Source of the DNA: Streptomyces sp. LBL
GTDB taxonomy: Bacteria > Actinomycetota > Actinomycetes > Streptomycetales > Streptomycetaceae
DNA length: 64,000 nucleotides
Direction: 5' to 3'
Assembly: GCF_029893585.1 (NCBI RefSeq)
Contig: NZ_JARXYX010000039.1
Span: 1-64,000, forward strand
Part shown: positions 44,030-50,942 of the stretch, one piece after another
Position numbering within the stretch: the first letter of the stretch is position 1
How the letters are laid out: every line of letters begins with the position of its first letter
The notes under the pieces: generated by a model
Databases searched by the model: none
What the model saw: only the letters and a program-made list of their open reading frames with translations
Told to the model about the DNA's origin: nothing
Position numbers and translations under genes: made by a program

Positions 44030-44503
44030 GTGCGACCGCACGTGACGCAGGCACTCGACAACTGGCGCATGACCTGGGACGACCAGCAGCTCGCCGCGCA
44101 GGAAGCGTTCACCGCGGCATTCCCCGCCCTGACCCCCGCCGACAGATGTCAGTGCTTCGGCCCCACCCTGCGCTGGAACAAGCCCGGAGAGGGATCGGGG
44201 AAGGCTTGCCTCGACGACCACGGGCGCGCCACGATCGAGTGCGAGGACGTCCCGAAGGAGGCCCTCGGCCAGGCCATGGCGGAGGTCTGGGGCGCCAACT
44301 GGTTCGATGAGGGGCCCGGAGGGTTCGCCCAGGCCGAGCCCGGCCAGTACAGCTACGAAGACGAGCAGACGTACGCCGAGTACTACGTCGACGTCCTCGA
44401 TGGCGGCCTCACGTCATTCGCGATCTCCTATGTGAAGATCGACGACATCGTGACGATCCTCGACGCTCTCGAGCGGTCACTCGCCGAGCACCGCACAGCC
44501 TGA
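44030..44503 (+). CDS. Hypothetical acidic protein
   Basis: A 157-residue protein from GTG 44030 behind GGAAGGGAG. Acidic and aromatic-rich (QYSYEDEQTYAEYYVDVLDGGLTSFAISYVKIDDIVTILDAL). No family recognised. Confidence 0.65.
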   Translation: MRPHVTQALDNWRMTWDDQQLAAQEAFTAAFPALTPADRCQCFGPTLRWNKPGEGSGKACLDDHGRATIECEDVPKEALGQAMAEVWGANWFDEGPGGFAQAEPGQYSYEDEQTYAEYYVDVLDGGLTSFAISYVKIDDIVTILDALERSLAEHRTA

Positions 44504-44598
44504 CACCGGCAGGAGGAGATCGGCCACCACCGGAGCGGTGGCCGTCTCCAGTCCATCGGTCATACCTGGTCAACGACTGAGTAGCGCAAGTAGCACGC

Positions 44599-44626
44599 GA
44601 CGCAATCGGCGCCCGCCCCTATGGTC
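44599..44626 (+). promoter_or_regulatory. Bipartite promoter-like motif just upstream of 44634
   Basis: GACGCAAT (44,599-44,606), 13 nt, then TATGGTC, about 8 nt before the ATG. If it is a promoter, the transcript would be nearly leaderless. Confidence 0.5.
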
Positions 44627-44633
44627 CGCGGCC

Positions 44634-45631
44634 ATGCTCATGACCGCCGCACCGCCCCGTACCCGGATCGCCCGCCTCGCGGCCCGCGCCCGGAACATCG
44701 TCGACTCCAGTTTGTGCACCCGCACCTCTGCCGTTCCCAACTGGATTGCCCGCCTCGATCAGTACGAGCGCCTGGCCACGCTACCCGCTGCCTACCGGCG
44801 CGCGACTCTTGCGATCCTCGACGACGACATCGTGGTCGACCTCCTGGTCCTGTCGTACCTGCGGCACGGCACCCCGTACGCCCTGTGGGCTGACACTCCG
44901 TCCGGGTTCGTCGAGGACGTCCTCGCTGTGCGCACCTGGTCCCGGCTCCGCGCCCTGCTGGACGCCACGGTGGAGTACCCGCGCGTCGCTGCCCCGGCCT
45001 GCTTCGGCTCGGGCGCCCGCCGCCATCTGGTGCCGCTCCTGGCGGTCTGGCACGTCGCGGTATGGCGCGAGGGCGCCGCCATGTCCGTGATCGTCAGCCC
45101 CTCGGCGGAAGTCGCCGACCACCCGCGCCGTCACCTGCCCCGCCTCGCCGAGCAGGCCGGGCTCCCGCGCGTCCCGGCCGTGTTCTCCGTGACTACGGGC
45201 ACCGCCCCGGACGACGAGCATGCCCTGGCCGGCCTCTGCCCGCCGGGCACCCTGATCATTGCGACCGACGCCGGACGCCTCCACCCCGTCCAGGGGGCGG
45301 CCGTCGACCACGTCCTCGACGGCCGCGCCCGGCTCGTCGCCCTCGGCGTCCCGGAGACAACTTCGGGGACCTGGTTCGAGGACCTGGCGCAGCGGGCCTC
45401 CAGCCGCACCGTCCCCACGGCCGTGTCCGATCTCCCTTCGGTCACCGGCGAAGAACTGGGGCCGTGCACGTCCTGCCCTGCCGACCACGGCGTCCACTCC
45501 CCGGCCGTGCACCTGCCGGACACGCCGTGGGCAGCCCGCCAGATCGCCTGTACGGGCCGACGAACCCGCTCGTCGTCACCCGCATCCATGCCCGGTTCCC
45601 CGGGGCGCGAGACGGCTTGCACGCGACGTAA
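44634..45631 (+). pseudogene. Terminase large-subunit paralogue lacking ATPase motifs
   Basis: From ATG 44634. PYALWADTPSGFVEDVL parallels MYGLWHDTPSGFIEDVL of the intact terminase at 50943-52739. PACFGSGARRHL stands where that protein has the Walker A PAGFGVGKTW, and PGTLIIATDAGRL where it has the Walker B KLLIVVDEAGG. CTSCPADHGVHSPAVHLPDTPW matches CNDCPDGVPPHSLAIHLPDQEW. Near 45,550 similarity moves to another frame (YGPTNPLVVTRIHARFPGARDGL), which stops at 45,631. The Walker Lys/Thr and Asp/Glu are lost and the nuclease half is absent. Either a decaying duplicate or a repurposed non-catalytic terminase domain. Confidence 0.7.
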
Positions 45632-45653
45632 GCATCCCCGGCGGCTCATGGTC
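45625..45653 (+). promoter_or_regulatory. Bipartite promoter-like motif upstream of 45728
   Basis: GACGTAAG (45,625-45,632), 14 nt, then CATGGTC; the clearest match together with 43,409. Confidence 0.55.
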
Positions 45654-45727
45654 CTGGCTCGCTCCCGCCGTTCTCCCGCGGCCGCCGCTCCCGGCCGGCC
45701 CGACGCGCGGGGCAGGACGGAGACCCC

Positions 45728-47209
45728 GTGGCGGCAACGAACCTCGCCCCCGCAGGGCAGGAATCCCTGATACCCGTGGAGGAGCTGACGGGCCCTGAGC
45801 CGGTCGTGTACTGCGCGAACTCCCTCGATCTTCTCCCGACCCTCCCCGATGCGTCGGTGGACGCGATCGTGACCGATCCGCCGTACGAGCTGGGGTTCCT
45901 CGGGAAGTCGTGGGACGCCTCCGGCATCGCGTACAGCGTGGACCTGTGGGCGGAGTGCCTGCGTGTGCTCAAGCCGGGCGGGCACCTGGCCGCGTTCGGC
46001 GCGACCCGCACCTACCACCGGATGGCCGTGGCGGTGGAGGACGCCGGATTCGAGATCCGTGACTCCCTGCACTGGCTGTACGGCACGGGTTTCCCCAAGG
46101 GGCAGGACGTCGGCAAGCTCATCGACCGGCGCCGCGACGACCACCCCGCGCGCCGCCGGTTCACCGCCGAGTTCGCCAAGCTCCGCGACGCCGCCGGGTG
46201 GACGAACCCGCAGATCGACGCCCGGTTCGGCTTCAACGGCATGGCGCAGCACTGGACGACACAGACGAAGTCCGCCGCGGTGCCGACCGTCGAGCAGTGG
46301 CAGCGGCTCAAGGCAGAGATGGGGTTCGAGGCCCCGGCGGCGCTCGAGGACCTGGTGCACGAACTGAACGGGCGGAAGAACGCGCCCGGGGAGGCGTGGG
46401 AGGACCGGGAGGCCATCGGCAAGGGGCATCGGGCCCGCAACGGCTCCGGGGTGTTCCCACAGCTCCGGTCCGACACGTTCGACATGACCGCCCCGGCGAC
46501 CGCCGAGGCCGCGCGCTGGGACGGCTGGAACACCGCCCTCAAGCCCGGCCACGAACCGATCGTGCTGGCGCGGAAGCCGCTCGAGGGCACAGTCGCCTCC
46601 AACGTGCTGGCGTACGGCACGGGGGCGATGAACACCGCGGCGTGCCGGACCCCGCCCGACGACCCGGCGGGACGCTGGCCGACCAACGTCCTGCTGTCCC
46701 ACGCGTGGGCCGTCGACGAGGCGGGATGGCTCGTCGACGGATGCGCGAACGGCTGCGCGGAGGGGTGCCCGGTCGCCGAGCTCGACCGCCAGTCGGGGCT
46801 ACTCACTTCCGGGGCGAACCCGCGACGCCGGAACGCCGACAAGTTCCGCGACGTCTACGGCGACTTCCAGGGACAGGCCGCGTGCAAGGTCGTGCGCGGC
46901 GCGGACTCCGGCGGCGCGTCCCGCTTCTACCCGGCGTTCCGCTACCAGGCCAAGGCCCCGACCAGCGAGCGGCCGCGCCTGCCGGACGGCACGGTGCACC
47001 CCACGGTGAAGCCGGTCGCACTTATGCGGTGGCTGGTCCGGCTGCTCACTGCGCCCGGCGGACTCGTCCTGGACCCGTTCGCCGGGACGGGCACGACGCT
47101 GGAGGCCGCCCGGCTGGAGGGCTTCCACTCCGTGGGCGTGGAGGCGAAGGCCGCGTACGCCGAGCTGTGCCGACTGCGGCTGCGCCGCGACACCGCTGGG
47201 GGTGCCTGA
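45728..47209 (+). CDS. DNA N4/N6 methyltransferase (beta-type motif order)
   Basis: A 493-residue protein from GTG 45728 behind GGAGACC. Catalytic DPPY (residues 50-53) near the N-terminus comes before the AdoMet motif LVLDPFAGTGTTLEAA (about 445-460): the order of beta-class enzymes. Between them lies a ~300-residue variable region with target-recognition potential and a Cys-rich GCANGCAEGCPVAEL segment. HPTVKPVALMRWLVRL is the standard segment before the AdoMet loop. There is no cognate restriction enzyme nearby, as is common for phage- or plasmid-borne modification enzymes. Confidence 0.9.
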   Translation: MAATNLAPAGQESLIPVEELTGPEPVVYCANSLDLLPTLPDASVDAIVTDPPYELGFLGKSWDASGIAYSVDLWAECLRVLKPGGHLAAFGATRTYHRMAVAVEDAGFEIRDSLHWLYGTGFPKGQDVGKLIDRRRDDHPARRRFTAEFAKLRDAAGWTNPQIDARFGFNGMAQHWTTQTKSAAVPTVEQWQRLKAEMGFEAPAALEDLVHELNGRKNAPGEAWEDREAIGKGHRARNGSGVFPQLRSDTFDMTAPATAEAARWDGWNTALKPGHEPIVLARKPLEGTVASNVLAYGTGAMNTAACRTPPDDPAGRWPTNVLLSHAWAVDEAGWLVDGCANGCAEGCPVAELDRQSGLLTSGANPRRRNADKFRDVYGDFQGQAACKVVRGADSGGASRFYPAFRYQAKAPTSERPRLPDGTVHPTVKPVALMRWLVRLLTAPGGLVLDPFAGTGTTLEAARLEGFHSVGVEAKAAYAELCRLRLRRDTAGGA

Positions 47210-47628
47210 TGCTGCTGAGGTCCTTCGAAACCGTCCGCCTCCCCGGTGGGGTGCACCTCATGTTCCAGAGGATCACCGACCGCGGCGTCACGATCCGCAC
47301 CTGGTACACCGTCGGCCTGCCGGTGCGGCTGACGCTCACGGCCGTGGCGCAGACCCGGGATGCCTACTACGGGGCCGTGGGCAACCGGCCGCCGGGCCTG
47401 TGGAAGCGGGTCCTGCGCGCGGTCGCCACGGCCAACGGGCGCCCGGTCTCGTACTACTGCCCGGCCATCCCGCCGTCCCGGCGCGGGATCGCCCTGGCCG
47501 TCCCGCGGTACACCGCTGAACTCCGCTGGGAGACCCGCCGCTGGGACGAGGCGGTGACGGCGCACCTGCAACGGCCGTGCCCAGCCTGCACCGCCGCGGG
47601 GTGGCGCCGAGCAGCGGACGCGACGTAA
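47209..47628 (+). CDS. Hypothetical protein coupled to the methyltransferase
   Basis: A 139-residue basic protein starting in a TGATG overlap. Beta-rich (VHLMFQRITDRGVTIRTWYTVGLPVRLTLTAVAQTRD) with a C-terminal CPACTAAGW. Family unknown; co-translation suggests a linked role. Confidence 0.62.
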   Translation: MLLRSFETVRLPGGVHLMFQRITDRGVTIRTWYTVGLPVRLTLTAVAQTRDAYYGAVGNRPPGLWKRVLRAVATANGRPVSYYCPAIPPSRRGIALAVPRYTAELRWETRRWDEAVTAHLQRPCPACTAAGWRRAADAT

Positions 47629-47650
47629 GCGTCGGCCGCCGTTCACTCTC
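47622..47650 (+). promoter_or_regulatory. Bipartite promoter-like motif upstream of the HNH gene
   Basis: GACGTAAG (47,622-47,629), 14 nt, then CACTCTC. It overlaps the stop of the preceding gene. Confidence 0.45.
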
Positions 47651-47728
47651 GCCGCCTCGCCCCGGGCGCGCCCACCAGGGCCGTGAACGACGCGGCCCGG
47701 CACCCGGGGCAGGCAGGAGACCAGTGCT

Positions 47729-48085
47729 GTGAAGGCACGACGGCGAACCGCGCCCACCGATGTGGTGAAGGCCATCGTCTTTGACCGGGACGGCGGCGCT
47801 TGCGTGCGCTGTGGGGCTCGTGACTCCCTGACCGTCCACCACCGCGTGAACAGGGGCATGGGCGGGGCGCGTGAGCCGTGGATCAACCAGGCCCACAACC
47901 TCCTGACTGCGTGCACCGTGTGCAACGGCTGGTTCGAGGACAACCCGCGGGAGTCGTACGAGGCCGGGTGGAAGGTGCGCCGGCCGCAGCTCCCCGGCGA
48001 GGTCCTGGTGCGCTACGCCGACGGCAGTGAGTACCGGCTCACGCCCGACGGGGTCCGCTCCACGACCGTGGCGGCCGCCCGATGA
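47729..48085 (+). CDS. HNH endonuclease
   Basis: A 118-residue protein from GTG 47729 behind GGAGACC. CVRCGARDSLTVHHRVNRGMGGAREPWINQAHNLLTACTVCNGWFEDN contains the two zinc CxxC pairs and the HH...N...C HNH core. Small HNH proteins next to terminases take part in phage DNA packaging; homing is an alternative. ATGA-coupled to the next gene. Confidence 0.88.
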   Translation: MKARRRTAPTDVVKAIVFDRDGGACVRCGARDSLTVHHRVNRGMGGAREPWINQAHNLLTACTVCNGWFEDNPRESYEAGWKVRRPQLPGEVLVRYADGSEYRLTPDGVRSTTVAAAR

Positions 48086-48672
48086 GGCGCCGTCGCCAGT
48101 GCCCCGCGGTCCCGGCGGCGCTCGTCGGCTCCCAGGGCTGGCGGTGCCAGCGGCTCGTCGACCACGACGGGCCGCACCGGGCCTCGTACTCCGAGCAGTC
48201 GACCATGCACTACTCGTGGGAGGACGGCGCCACCAGCATCTTCGGGTACCAGACGCTTCCCGGCACCGTGCGCTTCCGGTCGCCGTTCTGGACGCCGCAG
48301 CGGCAGTACCGCGCCGGCGAGTGGACGGTGTCCGTGCTGATCGCTCTGGCGCTGGGGTGGTGCTGGTCCCTGACCGCGGCCGCCGTGTTCCTCGTGCTGG
48401 AGCTGTTCACGTCCATCCGGCAGGCGCACTTCGTCGACGTCGGCCGGTTCACCGCCGGGGTGTTCCTCGTCCGGCGGGACAACTACCCGGCGTTCTTCGC
48501 GGTCGGCTTCGCCCGGTACGGGCCGGGAGCCGACGCCAAGAGGAACGGCCTGCAGGTCGTCGTCGGTCGTCTGGCGCTGATCGTGTGCGCGCTGCTCCCG
48601 CGGGGCGAGTGGGCCGACTTCCAGCACCGGGCGGCCGAGCGCGAGGCCCTGCGGAAGGACGGCGCCCGGTGA
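48082..48672 (+). CDS. Membrane-associated hypothetical protein
   Basis: A 196-residue protein. A short C...CQRLVDHDGPHRA zinc-like start (found in many Streptomyces small proteins) is followed by two hydrophobic segments around VSVLIALALGWCWSLTAAAVFLVLELF and a basic tail. ATGA before and GTGA after show tight coupling. Confidence 0.65.
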   Translation: MRRRRQCPAVPAALVGSQGWRCQRLVDHDGPHRASYSEQSTMHYSWEDGATSIFGYQTLPGTVRFRSPFWTPQRQYRAGEWTVSVLIALALGWCWSLTAAAVFLVLELFTSIRQAHFVDVGRFTAGVFLVRRDNYPAFFAVGFARYGPGADAKRNGLQVVVGRLALIVCALLPRGEWADFQHRAAEREALRKDGAR

Positions 48673-48929
48673 GTCCCCAGATCACGGTGAAGACCCGCGT
48701 ACGGCGGCCGCGCGGGCTGCGTCTCGGGCCGGTGCTGCTGTTGGCCGTCCGCCTCCCCCACGGCCCGTACTTCGGCGTCGGCCGGATCGCGATCACGGAC
48801 ACCCCCCGCGACCCAGCTCCCGGCCAGACCTGGGCCCGGGACGGTCAGGGCCGGGTCCTGATCGTCGGCGGCGTGGCACTCGCTGTGCTCCGGTGCAGGT
48901 CAGTGCCCGTGCGCCGCGTGCCCACCTGA
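48669..48929 (+). CDS. Small basic hypothetical protein
   Basis: An 86-residue beta-rich protein starting in a GTGA overlap (VSPQITVKTRVRRPRGLRLGPVLLLAVRLPHGPYFGVGRIAITDTPRD...). Family unknown. It ends just before a promoter-like box. Confidence 0.55.
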   Translation: MSPQITVKTRVRRPRGLRLGPVLLLAVRLPHGPYFGVGRIAITDTPRDPAPGQTWARDGQGRVLIVGGVALAVLRCRSVPVRRVPT

Positions 48930-48936
48930 CACGGGA

Positions 48937-48955
48937 GTCTCGCGGCTGTACTATT
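48937..48955 (+). promoter_or_regulatory. Promoter-like box upstream of 49040
   Basis: GTCTCGCGGCTGTACTATT, the same box as at 34,850 and 39,740 but without the AGAGCA hairpin. The ~85-nt leader instead contains GTTGGCGCCGAGCCAGC. Confidence 0.6.
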
Positions 48956-49039
48956 TTGGGCTGTGCACCGACGTGGGGCTATCCCAGTTGGCGCCGAGCC
49001 AGCAAAGGCGCCACAGCTTGAGATGGGAAACGACCCAAC

Positions 49040-49633
49040 ATGCCCCGCATCGCCAACAAGCTCGACCTGGCCGTCCCGAAGTACGACGACATCCGCAAGG
49101 CAGCGGCGGACGACGTCGACGAGCAGCTTCGCAAGCTGAAACGCATGGATGACCGTCTCGAACTGGCAGCGCACATCATCCGCCAGGCAGACGCGGAGAT
49201 CGCCCTGCACGCCGGCGACCGGAACGGGGCCCTGGCGAGTCTGTACCTCTACGACCACTACGAGGGTCACCACCTCGGGCAGTTGGCCGGCCTCACCAAG
49301 AACGCCGTGCGCGAGATCCTGAGTCAGGCCGTCTACGACGATCCGAAGAAGCCGCTGCCGCCTCGGATGACCGAGGAGGAGATGACCCGCATCGCCCTCG
49401 ATCACAATGTCCCCCACGTCACGGAGACGCCCGGGGACACCTTGCGCTCGACCGGGGAAGTCATCGAGGCAGCCAAGGCTCGTCGTGCCACCGCCGTCCG
49501 CTGGATGCAGGATGCGGCCCTGGCGCTGCACGAGGCCGACCGTACGCACGTCGAGATGGCCGAGCACGCCGGAGTGTCCCGGAAGCTGATCTGGCAGCAG
49601 GTACAGGCAGCCCGCCGGCGCCGCGGCTACTGA
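49040..49633 (+). CDS. Two-HTH DNA-binding protein, possible small terminase or sigma-like regulator
   Basis: A 197-residue protein from ATG 49040. Two helix-turn-helix-like segments are visible: YEGHHLGQLAGLTKNAVREILSQ (middle) and HVEMAEHAGVSRKLIWQQVQAARRR (C-terminus). The N-terminus is helical (KYDDIRKAAADDVDEQLRKLKRMDDRLELAAHIIRQAD). Its place before the terminase allows a small-terminase role; a transcription factor is equally possible. Confidence 0.7.
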   Translation: MPRIANKLDLAVPKYDDIRKAAADDVDEQLRKLKRMDDRLELAAHIIRQADAEIALHAGDRNGALASLYLYDHYEGHHLGQLAGLTKNAVREILSQAVYDDPKKPLPPRMTEEEMTRIALDHNVPHVTETPGDTLRSTGEVIEAAKARRATAVRWMQDAALALHEADRTHVEMAEHAGVSRKLIWQQVQAARRRRGY

Positions 49634-49652
49634 CGCCAACCGCACGCACCCG

Positions 49653-49690
49653 GACCGGTCCCGAGCACCTTCGGGGCCGGTCTTCCCTTT
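49653..49690 (+). terminator. Rho-independent-type terminator
   Basis: GACCGGTCCCGA and TCGGGGCCGGTC form a stem with one mismatch around a 6-nt loop, followed by TCTTCCCTTT. It ends the 49040 transcript. Confidence 0.7.
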
Positions 49691-49703
49691 GCCTCGCAGG
49701 TCA

Positions 49704-49760
49704 GACCGGGGCCTGAATATCAGGCCCCGGTCACCGGTGCCTGAAAATCCGGCTTCCGGT
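49704..49760. repeat. Perfect 13-bp inverted repeat followed by a second hairpin
   Basis: GACCGGGGCCTGA and TCAGGCCCCGGTC (49,704-49,732) are separated by 3 nt. CACCGG...CCGGTG follows directly. These share the GACCGG core with the terminator to the left. The rest of the gap to 49,979 holds no gene. Confidence 0.6.
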
Positions 49761-49978
49761 GAACGGGCCGCCGGGGGACCGGGTGCCGCTAGATCAGGCG
49801 CCTTTAGTAACAAGATCAAGCACCACAATGAAGTAAGAGTTCCGATGCCTTCGCTTCGCTCAGGCATCGGCGCGCATCGGCGTCCAGGAACCTCGAACCG
49901 ACCACCAGCACAGCGGCAGCGAGAGGACGACGAAGCGCGGGGTGTCACAGAATCCGGCCGGCCGGCGTTCCCCCCGGC

Positions 49979-50656
49979 ATGACGACGCGAATCCCTCGGA
50001 CGATGCTCCCGCCGAACCTGACCCGCCACTTCTACGAGGCCCGCCGTACCTTCCTCAAAAACGCTACGGGCCAGGTGTCCACCCCGTGGTTCCAACTCAC
50101 CCCGGAGGAACGCGCCGTGGTCGAGGCAGAGATGGAAATCTTCCGGCAGGCGATACGAGCGGCCGAGGAGGAGCAGGACCTGCTCGTCAGCCTCAACAAG
50201 ACTGCCGAAGCCAGCAGGCCGACCGCCGAGGGCACCGCGGCCGCCGCAGACGACGGCGGGAACTGCGCCTGCCCCGGCTGCTCGGCCGTCGCCGCGATCT
50301 TCGCCCTCCTCGAACACATGGGCAGGCGTCTGGACGCCTCGACGCCGAACAGCGAGCGCGGTGGCCTGGTCGCGCTCAGAACCATCCCTCTCGACACTCG
50401 CCCGCAGGGCGTGCCGCTGGGCAAGGAGGAGAAGACCCGCCTGCTACAGGAAGCCATCGCCGACAAGATCGGCGTGTTCCTGACCGCGGGCATCGATCTC
50501 GACGTCGTCGATGACACCGCGCCCCGCGGCCCATGGACCTTCGACTCCCGCCCCATCAGCGTCGACCTGGACAGCCTCATGCGCCCGCGCTCCGCGTTCG
50601 ACGACATCCGGATGGAGTTCTGGACCAGGCGGCCGCCCACCGTCGACAAGGCGTAA
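49979..50656 (+). CDS. Hypothetical protein
   Basis: A 225-residue protein. A helical N-terminus (NLTRHFYEARRTFLKNATGQVSTPWFQLTPEERAVVEAEMEIFRQAIRAAEEEQD) precedes CACPGCSAV and a second domain (LGKEEKTRLLQEAIADKIGVFLTAGIDLDVVDD). ATG 49979 follows a weak site. It lies just before the terminase gene; no family recognised. Confidence 0.65.
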   Translation: MTTRIPRTMLPPNLTRHFYEARRTFLKNATGQVSTPWFQLTPEERAVVEAEMEIFRQAIRAAEEEQDLLVSLNKTAEASRPTAEGTAAAADDGGNCACPGCSAVAAIFALLEHMGRRLDASTPNSERGGLVALRTIPLDTRPQGVPLGKEEKTRLLQEAIADKIGVFLTAGIDLDVVDDTAPRGPWTFDSRPISVDLDSLMRPRSAFDDIRMEFWTRRPPTVDKA

Positions 50657-50722
50657 CAGAATCCGGCCCCTGACGTACTACAGGGTGCGGCTGGCTCTCT
50701 GACCCCAACTCCCCCGGGGAAA

Positions 50723-50750
50723 GCACTCCGGCCGCCCCCGGCCGGGGTGC
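50723..50750. repeat. 12-bp hairpin upstream of the terminase
   Basis: GCACTCCGGCCG pairs with CGGCCGGGGTGC (one T-G pair) around CCCC. No U tract follows. Confidence 0.55.
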
Positions 50751-50863
50751 GGCCCCTGCTCCACCTCCCCGGTGCAGGGTCCGCACCCCGGCAAGACTTC
50801 CGGCACCGACCCACCAGCCCGTTGACTCCTCGGGTGCGCGTCGTCTGGTCGATGCCGGAATCC

Positions 50864-50908
50864 CGCGGCCTGGCCGGCGGTCTGGGCATGGGCCCCGGCC
50901 AGGCCGCG
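50864..50908. repeat. 14-bp perfect inverted repeat upstream of the terminase
   Basis: CGCGGCCTGGCCGG (50,864-50,877) and CCGGCCAGGCCGCG (50,895-50,908) flank a 17-nt spacer, 35 bp before the terminase ATG. Candidate packaging-recognition site or operator. Confidence 0.6.
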
Positions 50909-50942
50909 ACACTAGGCCCCTGCGGGCGGCACCTTTCCCGCC

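Noticed and set aside
44634-45631. Programmed frameshift joining the two frames of the terminase paralogue
   Set aside because: No slippery heptamer or downstream structure at the shift, and the protein ends shortly afterwards.
36200-47660. CRISPR array suggested by the recurring GACGYAAG motif
   Set aside because: Spacing is irregular, the repeats are short and they lie in separate intergenic regions.
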